This document shows positions 7,491-14,891 of a stretch of 15,193 bases of DNA, piece by piece. The notes beneath the pieces are model-generated. The model was not told the DNA's origin. It ran no database searches and worked only from the letters and a program-made list of their open reading frames with translations. The stretch lies in the NCBI GenBank assembly GCA_902773065.1, contig CACYDD010000112.1:1-15193 (forward strand), written 5' to 3'. How positions within the stretch are numbered: the first letter of the stretch is position 1; every line of letters begins with the position of its first letter. Source of the stretch: an uncultured Ruminococcus sp. GTDB lineage: Bacteria; Bacillota; Clostridia; Oscillospirales; Acutalibacteraceae. The position numbers were made by a program, and so were the translations under genes.

Positions 7491-8002
7491 AAATTGATCC
7501 TTTCACTGCATTTTATTTCTGTATCGGGTCTTCTGATATGCGGATTCATCAGCACCAGACTGTCGATATCAATTCCGTACCGATATGAAATATCCCACAG
7601 ACAGCTTTTTCCGTCTCCGCGGATACGTCTTTCGGTACGGTCGCTTTTTTCAAAGCTTTCCGTAAAGCGGAAGCTGTACCTGACAACATCCTCACTGTCA
7701 CTGCATATCAGCTCCAAACTTTCAAAAACAGCATAGACCGGACTTTGCGACGGAATATACAACATTCCACCGCCTCCCTTTGCCATTACAGATTTCAGCC
7801 GGATAAAATCCCCGATACAGTCCTCACCATATAATTCTCCCTCTCCGCTGATGACCCTTGCTGTTTTTCCAAGATCTTCTACCACACTGCCGCCGTAAGG
7901 CACGGTTCGGTTGGAGATATTTCTTTTCTCACTGATCCTGATTGCATAAGGCACAACAGGAAAAACAAAATCCTTATAGCTCATTCTTCCGTCAGTTCTC
8001 AT
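7484..8002 (-). CDS. DNA_circ_N domain fused to a LysM domain, baseplate hub-adaptor protein
   Basis: Seen: start chosen at ATG 8002 (MRTDGRMSYK), 6 nt after GAGGAGG; a longer frame from 8059 lacks such a site. The protein has 172 aa. Residues 8-116 match the DNA circularisation N-terminal pattern (IRISEKRNISNRTVPYGG, VVEDLGKTARVISGEGELYG, GGGGMLYIPSQSPVYAVFES, YSFRFTES). Residues 128-172 look like a LysM domain (WDISYRYGIDIDSLVLMNP). Known: Mu gp43-like DNA_circ_N and XkdP-like LysM proteins both sit between tape measure and hub; here the two are one short protein. The gene overlaps the 51-aa gene at the spot where a tape measure gene would be expected. Confidence 0.8.
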   Translation of the reverse strand: MRTDGRMSYKDFVFPVVPYAIRISEKRNISNRTVPYGGSVVEDLGKTARVISGEGELYGEDCIGDFIRLKSVMAKGGGGMLYIPSQSPVYAVFESLELICSDSEDVVRYSFRFTESFEKSDRTERRIRGDGKSCLWDISYRYGIDIDSLVLMNPHIRRPDTEIKCSERINLC

Positions 8003-8147
8003 CTGCATCCTCCTCTGCATCCAGTCGTCTTTTATATCGCAGTGTATCCCTTCTGACAAGCTCTGAGATCGTCCTCAGCTGATCCGCCTCGTCATAGGAA
8101 AATCTGTCAACATTTTCCCCGCTCAGTTCATATTCTTTTTCTTTCAT
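7992..8147 (-). CDS. Small 51-aa protein in the tail-chaperone position
   Basis: Seen: ATG 8147 overlaps the preceding gene's TGA (ATGA); GGAGG lies upstream, and the stop is at 7992. The product (MKEKEYELSGENVDRF...) is highly charged and mostly helical, with the C-terminus DAEEDADEN acidic. Its last codons contain the GAGGAGG that serves the next gene. Known: in PBSX/Mu order a tail-assembly chaperone sits between the tube gene and the tape measure gene. Inference: this may be a reduced chaperone, but I recognise no family motif and see no slippery sequence for a frameshift. It is too short for the usual gene-length cut-offs and would be easily missed. Confidence 0.65.
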   Translation of the reverse strand: MKEKEYELSGENVDRFSYDEADQLRTISELVRRDTLRYKRRLDAEEDADEN

Positions 8148-8605
8148 ATGGTTTCCTCCGTTTTCATTTTCAGTGCAGTAACACTGATCTGTTCCCGAAA
8201 CAGCTTTTTATCCGCTGCTGCATAAAAATCATCCCACATACATCCGCTCAGAATGATTTTCTTTCCGTCTGCTTCGATTTCCATTGTGAAATGATCAAGG
8301 TCGGCAAACGAACAATTTTCAAACGGCTTTTTAAACCGCAGCCCTTTCAGTGTTGCCTTATAGCTGCTCCTTGTTCTGATCAGCGCGATATCATCACTGA
8401 CAAAGCAGGAACGTATTGCATGAAGATCAGATTTTTTCCTTACCTCTACACTTTCCGCCTGCAAAAGTTTTTTTCCGTCGATCATAACGGTGACATCTCT
8501 GCCGCAAATAACCTCATCCTCTTTATATATATCACTCACCTCCATATCTGCAAATCTCACGCAGACCGAATCTGATACTGATCCTGTAGCATAATACCGA
8601 CTCAT
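8144..8605 (-). CDS. Tail tube-like protein (XkdM / Mu tube type), tentative
   Basis: Seen: 153 aa from ATG 8605. The stop overlaps the next start. The body is beta-rich: RDVTVMIDGKKLLQAESVEV, an ALIRTRSSYKATLKGLRF strand, DHFTMEIEADGKKIILSGC and a C-terminal REQISVTALKMK strand. This fits the single beta-barrel of tail tube proteins. The start is uncertain: ATG 8605 has no good ribosome binding site, and GGAGGTGA lies further in, next to GTG/ATG codons near residue 23. From 8605 the gene overlaps its upstream neighbour by 74 nt, in another frame. What else it could be: a tail-completion or tube-initiator protein. The tube call rests on fold style and gene order. Confidence 0.5.
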   Translation of the reverse strand: MSRYYATGSVSDSVCVRFADMEVSDIYKEDEVICGRDVTVMIDGKKLLQAESVEVRKKSDLHAIRSCFVSDDIALIRTRSSYKATLKGLRFKKPFENCSFADLDHFTMEIEADGKKIILSGCMWDDFYAAADKKLFREQISVTALKMKTEETI

Positions 8606-8945
8606 CAAAAACGCATTTTCCTGCTGACAAAGAAATAATGCGTTTATCGTTGTCCAGTGCTGTCAGCTCCATACATAATTGCTCCGCATATTTTCTGCAA
8701 TTTTCCGCACCTTCTTTTTCTCCCACAGCGATATTGACTGTCATGGTTTCCGCTGTCAGTATGCCATCCTCACAGCCGACCAGGAATCCTCCCTCCTCAA
8801 TTTCTGTCCCGAAGCTGACAAAAGGCTTAGTCAGCGGAAATGGTATTTTTTTGTTATTGTTTTCGTCAACGATCTCCATACCATAAAGTTTCTGACTTTC
8901 CTTTGCCCTGTTCATCATGATCTCTGCATAGCTCAATTTCTTCAC
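8532..8945 (-). CDS. Tail completion / terminator-like protein, tentative
   Basis: Seen: 137 aa with a GTG start at 8945 that overlaps the previous stop (GTGA) behind GGAAGG. The first 40 residues are polar, then FVSFGTEIEEGGFLVGCEDG and GILTAETMTVNIAVGEKEG suggest alternating strands; a helix EGAENCRKYAEQLCMELTAL and a final strand pair SVLCYRISIRFGLREI follow. This layout fits the small alpha/beta tail-completion proteins that cap the tube and join it to the head. No diagnostic motif was recognised. Position, between head closure and tube-like gene, is the main reason for the call. Confidence 0.5.
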   Translation of the reverse strand: MKKLSYAEIMMNRAKESQKLYGMEIVDENNNKKIPFPLTKPFVSFGTEIEEGGFLVGCEDGILTAETMTVNIAVGEKEGAENCRKYAEQLCMELTALDNDKRIISLSAGKCVFDESVLCYRISIRFGLREICRYGGE

Positions 8946-9268
8946 CGTCCTTCCGCTTTTCTTGCACAGGCTTTGGTATAGCTGCCATATTTGCTTTCGT
9001 AATCATCCGTCCATAATATATAATATTCATTTTTACCGTCGCTGACCGTATCACCCCTGACAGTTCCACCCAGAAGTTCGCTTTTGGCATATATGTAGTA
9101 TTTGTGGGGGTCGTTTCTGCCTTCTTCTGCTGCTCCCGTTCCGCCGCCCGATTTTGAAGTATACCGTACCGGATAGATCACTGCTTTGCCCTTATCTGTC
9201 ATATTATCCCTTTGTACAGTAATATCGGTTCCGATCCGTTCTATTGTTCTGATAATACTGCTTTTCAT
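8942..9268 (-). CDS. Head closure protein (head-tail joining, SPP1 gp16-like), tentative
   Basis: Seen: start chosen at ATG 9268 (MKSSIIRTIERIG), right after CAGGGGG; the longer frame from 9358 would run inside the previous gene. The protein has 108 aa. The N-terminal helix is followed by DITVQRDNMTDKG, a Gly-rich turn KSGGGTGAAEEGR, and strands KYYIYAKSELLGG and EYYILWTDDYESKYGSYTKACA. Known: head-closure proteins are small SH3/barrel-like adaptors directly after the gp6/gp15-type connector gene. The order here matches. The family assignment is from position and size. Confidence 0.55.
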   Translation of the reverse strand: MKSSIIRTIERIGTDITVQRDNMTDKGKAVIYPVRYTSKSGGGTGAAEEGRNDPHKYYIYAKSELLGGTVRGDTVSDGKNEYYILWTDDYESKYGSYTKACARKAEGR

Positions 9269-9269
9269 C

Positions 9270-9632
9270 TCATATCCCCCTGAAAACAAAATCTGTTGTT
9301 TCGAGAATATCGCTGATAGCAGAAAACGCCTCTTTGCAAAGCTGTTCTGATCCTTCAAGCTGCTTTGTGCCGTTTTCTTTTACGCTGATTTCTCCTACCT
9401 TGATTTCGTTGCTGCCGCCGTCCGTCAGTCTCCACAGAATAAAGCGATAATAGGCAAGTGCAGCAGCGGCAAACTCCAGCCTGCTGCACCTGTGCCTGAT
9501 ATCAACGCCCGGTTTCAGGCGTGATGTGATATATCCGACAGAGGATTCACACATAAACCTGAAATCGGTCGCTTCATCAGCTTCAAGACCTGCCAGACGG
9601 CCGAATATTTCAATGATCTTTTCAATATTCAA
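9270..9632 (-). CDS. Head-tail connector (gp6/gp15-like adaptor)
   Basis: Seen: TTG start at 9632, 8 nt after AGGAGG; no better ATG is in frame. The protein has 120 aa and is mainly helical: an N-terminal helix pair (EKIIEIFGRLAGL, DFRFMCESSVGYITSRL), a central RLEFAAAALAYYRFILWRL helix, and a C-terminal SEQLCKEAFSAISDIL helix. Known: gp6 of HK97 and gp15 of SPP1 are all-helical, 100-130-aa rings that bind the portal, encoded after the major capsid gene, as here. It overlaps the start of the next gene's region closely (stop at 9270, ATG at 9268). Confidence 0.75.
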   Translation of the reverse strand: MNIEKIIEIFGRLAGLEADEATDFRFMCESSVGYITSRLKPGVDIRHRCSRLEFAAAALAYYRFILWRLTDGGSNEIKVGEISVKENGTKQLEGSEQLCKEAFSAISDILETTDFVFRGI

Positions 9633-9647
9633 CCGCCATGCCTCCTA

Positions 9648-10658
9648 TCAGTAAGTAAGAACCTTCGCTGCATCGGGAAAAATCTTTGCAAATCCCGTGA
9701 TACAACTAATGGAGGCTCTTTCCAGCTGTCTGTCGATCAGCTTGTCATGATCCGTAATAATGCCGCCCGACTGCACCATTTCAAGTGCGCAGTTCTTGTC
9801 AAGCCCTATGATCTTGTTACCGCTGATAGCAGGAACATGGATCAGTTCCGCGCCAAGGGGTGTGATCATTCTGCCGCTGCCGTGGAAATCCAGACCGGCA
9901 TTGGAATCCTTCATTTCGCTCATGGAAAGCAGCTTTGTCATCGCACCGGTCGGGGCAAGAATTCTGTTCAGCTCATACGGAGAAAGTTCAGCCCAGAGTT
10001 TGACAAGGTCACTGTAGGCGATCGTTCCGCTTGTATCTGCGGCAACCGTACCTGCTGCAGCACTGTTGCCGTCACCGTTGATGATCACATCTACAGCATC
10101 CTTCAGCTGTTCTCTTGCGATATAAGCACCGATCTGCCGGAGTGTTACCGTAAACAGGTCAAGCTTCTGAAATTTGATGGCTTCATAGGATGCCACCAGC
10201 ATTCTGCCGCGTTTCTGGAGTCTGACAAGCTGTTCGCCTGTTTTGATGGCTGTCTGCGGAAGATAAGCCCCCTCCGCAACAGGCTTGAGTGACTTGTCAT
10301 CCTCTGTCGGCACAGATACCACCGAGCGATAATCCAGACCATCGATCTCCGTTTTAACTGCAATGATATCCGAAAGCGTATCTGCTCTTTCAATTCCCTG
10401 TCTGACTGCTCTCGATACATATTCAGGGAAAAGTGCCGCACTGTCCGAACTCTGGAAAAATTTGTTAACACAGTCGGAATTTGCGCCGCCTACCTTGATA
10501 TCGAATCGTTTCAGCTGACGCTGATAAGCATCAAGACCCTCCAGCTCTGTATTTCTGTAATTTTCCGAAGGGTCAAGCTCCTCCAGAATACGGGTAAATG
10601 ATTTTGTACCGTTGCCGTACATCCCTTTTTCAAGTTTGATATTGTCAAAATATGCCAT
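9648..10658 (-). CDS. Major capsid protein, HK97 fold
   Basis: Seen: 336 aa, ATG 10658 behind GGAAGG with 9-nt spacing. The middle part carries SVPTEDDKSLKPVAEGAYLP, a typical E-loop region, then RLQKRGRMLVASYEAIKF, QLKDAVDVIINGDGN, and the P-domain/A-domain region with LAPTGAMTKLL and PLGAELIHVPAI. Known: HK97-fold capsid proteins are about 300-400 aa and carry an IxxGxG motif (here INGDGN). The N-terminal 60 residues are helical and may be cleaved by the protease encoded two genes upstream. Position after protease and decoration genes supports the call. Confidence 0.92.
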   Translation of the reverse strand: MAYFDNIKLEKGMYGNGTKSFTRILEELDPSENYRNTELEGLDAYQRQLKRFDIKVGGANSDCVNKFFQSSDSAALFPEYVSRAVRQGIERADTLSDIIAVKTEIDGLDYRSVVSVPTEDDKSLKPVAEGAYLPQTAIKTGEQLVRLQKRGRMLVASYEAIKFQKLDLFTVTLRQIGAYIAREQLKDAVDVIINGDGNSAAAGTVAADTSGTIAYSDLVKLWAELSPYELNRILAPTGAMTKLLSMSEMKDSNAGLDFHGSGRMITPLGAELIHVPAISGNKIIGLDKNCALEMVQSGGIITDHDKLIDRQLERASISCITGFAKIFPDAAKVLTY

Positions 10659-10681
10659 AATTCATTACCTTCCTTTCATTT

Positions 10682-11014
10682 TTAAAGAATCACACCGACT
10701 GTTTTCTCAGTCGTATCAATGTCAACGACAAGATATTCTCTGCCGTTGGTATCGTCCTTGTTTACCTTACCTGCACTTGCCGAAAGCTTGGCATAGCCAA
10801 TACTCGGTGCAGTGCCGTAAGGCAGTTTTGCGTAACCGTTCAGCTGTACTGCCGCATAGCCGCCTCTCTGGCTGACACATACACCGCAAAAAGCACCAGA
10901 AGCCGCCTGTACCTTGCCGCTGTCCGACACCATTACCGGTGCACCGTCCGTAATACTTCCATCGATCTCAAATGTAACGACATTTTCGCCGTAACCCTTA
11001 AAACAAACATTCAT
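10682..11014 (-). CDS. Capsid decoration / head-stabilising protein
   Basis: Seen: 110 aa, ATG 11014, 7 nt after AAGGAGG. The protein is beta-rich with many glycines: GYGENVVTFEIDGS, GAPVMVSDSGKVQAASG, CGVCVSQRGGYAAVQLNG and YLVVDIDTTEKTVGVIL. Known: small beta-rich decoration proteins (for example lambda gpD-like and DUF2190-like) are encoded between protease and capsid genes. The strong ribosome binding site fits a protein made at high copy. No sharper family could be assigned. Confidence 0.7.
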   Translation of the reverse strand: MNVCFKGYGENVVTFEIDGSITDGAPVMVSDSGKVQAASGAFCGVCVSQRGGYAAVQLNGYAKLPYGTAPSIGYAKLSASAGKVNKDDTNGREYLVVDIDTTEKTVGVIL

Positions 11015-11027
11015 AGTGAAAACCTCC

Positions 11028-11966
11028 TTAAATATTTTTAAATTCTATATTGTTGTTTTTGTTATTTTTTGCAGCCGGATACAGCTGCGGCTTTACGGGA
11101 ACACTTTGTGCTGCCCTTTTGCTCAGTGCATTGCAAAGATCCTCAAGCTGAACAGCACTCATTTTTGCTGTAATAAAATTGAGTGTATCTCTTTTCAGTT
11201 CAGGGAGTGCCACTGCTGCGACCTTGTTGATATCGCTCTCCAGTCTGCGCCTGTAAGCGTCGCCATCAGCGGCTCTTTCCCCAAGCCTGCGGAATTTTTC
11301 CGCAAGAAGATTTATTTCCTCAGCGGTAAAGCTCTGCTCCTGACCGCCGAATAATCTTTTTTCAATATCCATTTTTGCATCTCCTTTTTGATAATGTTTG
11401 ATAACGCCTGCCGCTTTTTGGGCAGGCACAGCCACAAAGGACCATTCATACGCATCTGTCGGTTCTTCCAGTACGGCATAGCAAAGCTGACCGTCATAGA
11501 TTTTGCCCCTGACATGACCGCAGCTGCCCTGTTCGCCCGAGCATATCGAGCAGATACGTTTTCTGATGGCACAGCCGACACTGACTTCTTTTTTAATGCC
11601 GCTGTCAAGCTGTGCAATAAACTCTTTGTTTTTTTCTGTTCTTGGTGTATAGGCTCTTGCCGTCAGTCTTGTGTACGGCAGACCGTCGCTTGTCATTTTT
11701 CCCGTGACCGTTTCGGTTTTGCAGGAAAAAATTCTTGCTGTCTGGTTTTCGCTTTTCGGGTCATGATCCATCACGCCTGTTACACCGACAAACAGCTTTT
11801 CCAGTTCTTTCAGCGACTCTGCCGAAAATCTTTCGTAATCCCTGTCGATCTCATTGTCACAAAGAACTACCGTAAAAGCATAAATTTCATCCTCTGTCAG
11901 GCTTCGTCTGGTGTAGCTGTTGATCAGCTCCAGTTCGCCCGATTTCAGTATGGTTGTTTCTTCCAA
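11028..11966 (-). CDS. Prohead protease with C-terminal scaffold-like region
   Basis: Seen: start chosen at TTG 11966 (then EETTILKSG) behind AAAGGGTGA; a longer frame from 12092 lies inside the portal gene and lacks a site. The protein has 312 aa. His68 (GVMDHD), Ser129 (KKEVSVG) and acidic residues near 168-174 (EEPTDAYE) fit the His-Ser-Glu triad of S78/HK97-type prohead proteases. Cys139, Cys142, Cys149 and His151 form a CxxC-x6-CxH cluster that may bind zinc. Residues 200-295 are a charged helical region resembling an internal scaffold. Known: such proteases process the capsid protein and can carry the scaffold in the same chain. The start lies 5 nt after the portal stop. Confidence 0.82.
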   Translation of the reverse strand: MEETTILKSGELELINSYTRRSLTEDEIYAFTVVLCDNEIDRDYERFSAESLKELEKLFVGVTGVMDHDPKSENQTARIFSCKTETVTGKMTSDGLPYTRLTARAYTPRTEKNKEFIAQLDSGIKKEVSVGCAIRKRICSICSGEQGSCGHVRGKIYDGQLCYAVLEEPTDAYEWSFVAVPAQKAAGVIKHYQKGDAKMDIEKRLFGGQEQSFTAEEINLLAEKFRRLGERAADGDAYRRRLESDINKVAAVALPELKRDTLNFITAKMSAVQLEDLCNALSKRAAQSVPVKPQLYPAAKNNKNNNIEFKNI

Positions 11967-11970
11967 ATAA

Positions 11971-13110
11971 TCACCCTTTCTTGTTGTTGTTTTCGATCTG
12001 TTCTGCCTGTGCATTATATAGTCTTGCTTTGGCAAGTTCCACTTCATCCTGAAGATTGATATTGCTCCAGACAATTTCACATTCATCATCAAAGCCGTGA
12101 AGTCTCAGATAGGTTTTGCTGATTTTTCTGATCGTACCCTCCAGAATTCGCCTGTAATATTCCAGCTCACTTGTCAGCATATCCGCCTGCTGTGACGACA
12201 TTCTTTCCGTCGTTGACCAGCTTAGTCCCAGAAGGAACGGCGGTATGGATAACTTTGCCACAATTTGTTCCAGTATCTGTCTTAACGGCACTTCGCTGTC
12301 GGGGATCTGATTGTCAGCACCGATTGTTTTAATGCTGACATCGCCCACAGAAACAAAATCTTTCGGCTCACGACTTTTCATTGCCTTGCTCCATTCACCT
12401 GCGATCTGCATGGCTCTTTCCTTACTCAGACTTCTGTCCGAATCGGACGGCTTGTATGTCACCGCAAAACGGACATTTCCCACTCTGTCCCAGTTAGTAC
12501 CGATGGCATTGAAGATCTTCAGCATAACATCCGTCACAAACGGCAGTCCTTTCAATACAGATGTACCGTAAAGCTTTCCCGGTTCCGGCATAATGGCACT
12601 GCATAAGATCAGGTCGGGAAACGGCACTTCGTGTTTCTGTCCGAATCTGTCAACCGCCAGAATTTTAATATCAAGCGGATTCTCCTCACAACTCAGCTCT
12701 ACATCATCCAGCGAGCTGTTGTAAAGTGCCGCAATATCGCCGTCATTTCCTAATACGATCTCTCCCACAGCTGTACCATAGGTCAAAAGCTGTTCCAGAT
12801 ATTCCGAAACAAAAGCTTCCAGACCTGTCGAGATACCATTGACACTAACATTTCTGATAAATCTGTCCATTGCTGCCTGTGCTTTTGCATTACGGCATTT
12901 TACTTCAAAACCACCCACAAGACGCACGATCTTGTAGATAGCGGAATCGATCACAGGCACAGACTCTCTCAACGAGCGGTACAGCTGTTTTTCACAGTTG
13001 CCAAAAGGGGCATAATTTCGGATATACCCGAACGGATGACTGTAATTTTCGCCTGCGGCGGTCTGAACCGCAAGGCTGTTTTCTTTTTTCTTTTTATGAA
13101 ACCAACTCAA
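11971..13110 (-). CDS. Portal protein
   Basis: Seen: TTG start at 13110, 7 nt after AGGAGG; 379 aa. LYRSLRESVPVIDSAIYKIVRLVGG opens the wing region; ILGLSW-type text is represented by LSIPPFLLGLSW, and ERMSSQQADMLTSELEYYRRILEGTI forms the long stem helix. These are hallmarks of the SPP1/HK97-type portal family. The C-terminus is lysine- and asparagine-rich. Known: the portal is a 12-subunit ring through which terminase pumps DNA. Its position after the large terminase and before the protease is standard. Confidence 0.85.
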   Translation of the reverse strand: MSWFHKKKKENSLAVQTAAGENYSHPFGYIRNYAPFGNCEKQLYRSLRESVPVIDSAIYKIVRLVGGFEVKCRNAKAQAAMDRFIRNVSVNGISTGLEAFVSEYLEQLLTYGTAVGEIVLGNDGDIAALYNSSLDDVELSCEENPLDIKILAVDRFGQKHEVPFPDLILCSAIMPEPGKLYGTSVLKGLPFVTDVMLKIFNAIGTNWDRVGNVRFAVTYKPSDSDRSLSKERAMQIAGEWSKAMKSREPKDFVSVGDVSIKTIGADNQIPDSEVPLRQILEQIVAKLSIPPFLLGLSWSTTERMSSQQADMLTSELEYYRRILEGTIRKISKTYLRLHGFDDECEIVWSNINLQDEVELAKARLYNAQAEQIENNNKKG

Positions 13111-13121
13111 AAATTCACCTC

Positions 13122-14369
13122 CTATCGGTCGGATGCGACAGCAAAAATACCGTCGTCAGTTCCGTTAAGATAAGTTGCAGTAAAATAACGCAGATCGTCC
13201 ATTGCATGATCATTCTCCTTAATTGGTGCATCCTTACCGCTGCTTTCCCAGCGGTAAAGCCCGAATTCTCTGATACAGTCCGTACAGTTCCTGCAAATTT
13301 TAATGTTTCCTTGTTTCAGAGCCGTACTCACCTGCCTGATACCGTCCAGTACGTTGTTTCTGGCAGGTTCGACACGAAATTTTCCGTGCCGTTTGATCAC
13401 TTCAATAAAGCTTGCCGCTGACGGGTCAACGATCACTCTGCTGATCTCTTTTTCGCCTGCAAGGCTGCATAAACCGTCATAATGTTCCTCGTCTGTTCTG
13501 GAAACACCCTCTCTGCGTGAGCTGTAATAATACTCATCAATTCTGTACCAGACATCCGAATAAAGTCCCCACAAACCAAATGAAGAGGGGTTCACTGTGC
13601 CGTAATCGCAGGAGATCACATAGTCATCAAAACTGCCCTCCGGCACATCACAGAACATTTTGTCATTTGACATAAACGGATAAACAAGTCCTTCTGCCGC
13701 CACCCATTTTCCGAGAACATATCTCTGGTAAAAGCTGCCCGAATACATTTTTCTGTACCTTGCCAGCATTTTATCCGAAAGTGAAGGATTGTCCTCCATG
13801 CGGAAATGGATGTAGTAAAGATTTTTTTCCTTTACTTTTCTGATCCATTCCGTGCAGAACCAATGCTGCGGATATTCAGGATTGCAGTTGAACCATAGTT
13901 TTGACCCTTCCACCGAACATCTCGCCACTGCCTGCTCTACAAAGGATCGCGGCATCAACGCTGCCTCGTCAAACAGCACACCGCAAAGCGTAATTCCCTG
14001 TATGAGAGAAGCGGAACTTTCGTCACGCCCTCCGAAGAGATAGAAGATATTTTTTCTTCTGCCAAAGGAAACCTCGATGATATTGGACGAAAGCCTGTCG
14101 TTCACCTCAAATCCGATATCTTTCAGCACCCTGAGCAACGGAACGGCAAGATTTCTTTTTACGGAGCGTATGGTTTTTCCGCAAAGGGCAAAGCTGCCTC
14201 CGTTATAGGCAAGCATTGCCCACGACACAAACGAAACGCTCATGCAAAGTGTTTTTCCGCTTCTTACTGCCCCGTCACAGATAATACCGTCATAATTTTC
14301 CGTGCCGATCCCCTTACACCACCACCTTAACACTTTCAGCTGTTTCGGCGAAAACGCCTTAAAACTCAA
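13122..14369 (-). CDS. Terminase large subunit
   Basis: Seen: TTG start at 14369 overlapping the previous stop (TTGA), behind GAGGAG; 415 aa. The ATPase domain has Walker A GAVRSGKT (residues 33-40) and Walker B VLFDEAA (Asp134, Glu135). The RNase-H-like nuclease part has CDYGT (Asp255), VDPSA (Asp315) and MDD (Asp391/392). Known: this is the motor that cuts and packages phage DNA; 400-450 aa is usual. All key residues are present, so packaging activity is plausible. The SPP1/PBSX-type gene order suggests headful packaging, which would allow host DNA to be packaged. Confidence 0.93.
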   Translation of the reverse strand: MSFKAFSPKQLKVLRWWCKGIGTENYDGIICDGAVRSGKTLCMSVSFVSWAMLAYNGGSFALCGKTIRSVKRNLAVPLLRVLKDIGFEVNDRLSSNIIEVSFGRRKNIFYLFGGRDESSASLIQGITLCGVLFDEAALMPRSFVEQAVARCSVEGSKLWFNCNPEYPQHWFCTEWIRKVKEKNLYYIHFRMEDNPSLSDKMLARYRKMYSGSFYQRYVLGKWVAAEGLVYPFMSNDKMFCDVPEGSFDDYVISCDYGTVNPSSFGLWGLYSDVWYRIDEYYYSSRREGVSRTDEEHYDGLCSLAGEKEISRVIVDPSAASFIEVIKRHGKFRVEPARNNVLDGIRQVSTALKQGNIKICRNCTDCIREFGLYRWESSGKDAPIKENDHAMDDLRYFTATYLNGTDDGIFAVASDR

Positions 14370-14854
14370 TTCTCCTCACCCTCTTCCTGATGTTTTGTTC
14401 CCTCCATCAGTGCCCCATAAAAATCGGAAACACCCTTTTCTTCCCTGCTGTCTGCCGCTTCAAGCTTTTCAAGAGCTTTGATTCTGTCAAAGAACTTAAT
14501 CTCCATCGCACCGTCCTTCGGCTTTTTGATTTCTGCCACATTGAAAAGATCATAAGCTCCCAGTTCTTTTTCAAGCGGATTTTCCTCAAACATCAGCCTG
14601 ACCGCATCGGACACATTGCCGAATGCCAGTCGTTCATAGCCTGCTCTTGCTCTCTGTTTGTAGTTTTTGGTTCTTGACTGATAGATCCTTTCGATTTCCT
14701 CGTTGATATCATCCCTTGTCAGAAGATCTGCGCCTGTTTTTCCCGGCTGCCGATAGCCGGACAAAGACGCTGCTTCTTTCTGGTTGCCGCTGCTGACATA
14801 GAAGCTGCAAAACTGTTTTTCCTTAGCGGTCAGTCCTGTCCTTTTCTTCCTCAA
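14366..14854 (-). CDS. Terminase small subunit
   Basis: Seen: start chosen at TTG 14854 (then RKKRTGLTAKEK), because AAAGGGGG lies 7-8 nt upstream; a GTG at 14863 is directly next to that site and is less likely. The protein has 162 aa. GLTAKEKQFCSFYVSSGN followed by QKEAASLSGY forms a helix-turn-helix typical of the terminase small subunit, then a helical oligomerisation region and an acidic C-terminus. Known: it binds the packaging start site and loads the large subunit. The stop overlaps the large subunit's start. It is the first gene of the cassette, and only 37 nt separate its start from the terminator hairpin at 14892-14921. Confidence 0.88.
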   Translation of the reverse strand: MRKKRTGLTAKEKQFCSFYVSSGNQKEAASLSGYRQPGKTGADLLTRDDINEEIERIYQSRTKNYKQRARAGYERLAFGNVSDAVRLMFEENPLEKELGAYDLFNVAEIKKPKDGAMEIKFFDRIKALEKLEAADSREEKGVSDFYGALMEGTKHQEEGEEN

Positions 14855-14891
14855 TTTCTGCACCCCCTTTCAATAGTCCCTGAAAAAACAA

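Larger units (their letters stand above)
4403..14863 (-). mobile_element. Phage-type packaging, capsid and baseplate cassette (prophage remnant, satellite or GTA-like)
   Basis: Seventeen same-strand genes run in the usual order of a tailed-phage late module, from small terminase to the last baseplate protein. Most neighbours overlap by a few bases or are spaced by a ribosome binding site, and I see no internal promoter or broken gene. The baseplate set (DNA_circ_N-LysM, hub, spike, gp25, J, YmfQ-like) is of the Mu/PBSX contractile type. No sheath, tape measure, fibre, lysis, integrase, repressor or replication gene is present in the window, and no attachment-site repeats were recognised. The cassette is bounded by terminators at 4366-4404 and 14892-14921. 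Confidence 0.85.

Noticed and set aside
9747..10292. 181-aa open frame on the plus strand opposite the capsid gene
   Set aside because: Antisense shadow of a clear HK97-fold capsid gene, with no plausible start signal or recognisable domain.
11388..12059. 223-aa open frame on the plus strand opposite protease and portal genes
   Set aside because: It lies antisense to two well-supported genes, is rich in Cys and Phe as expected for a shadow frame, and has no ribosome binding site.
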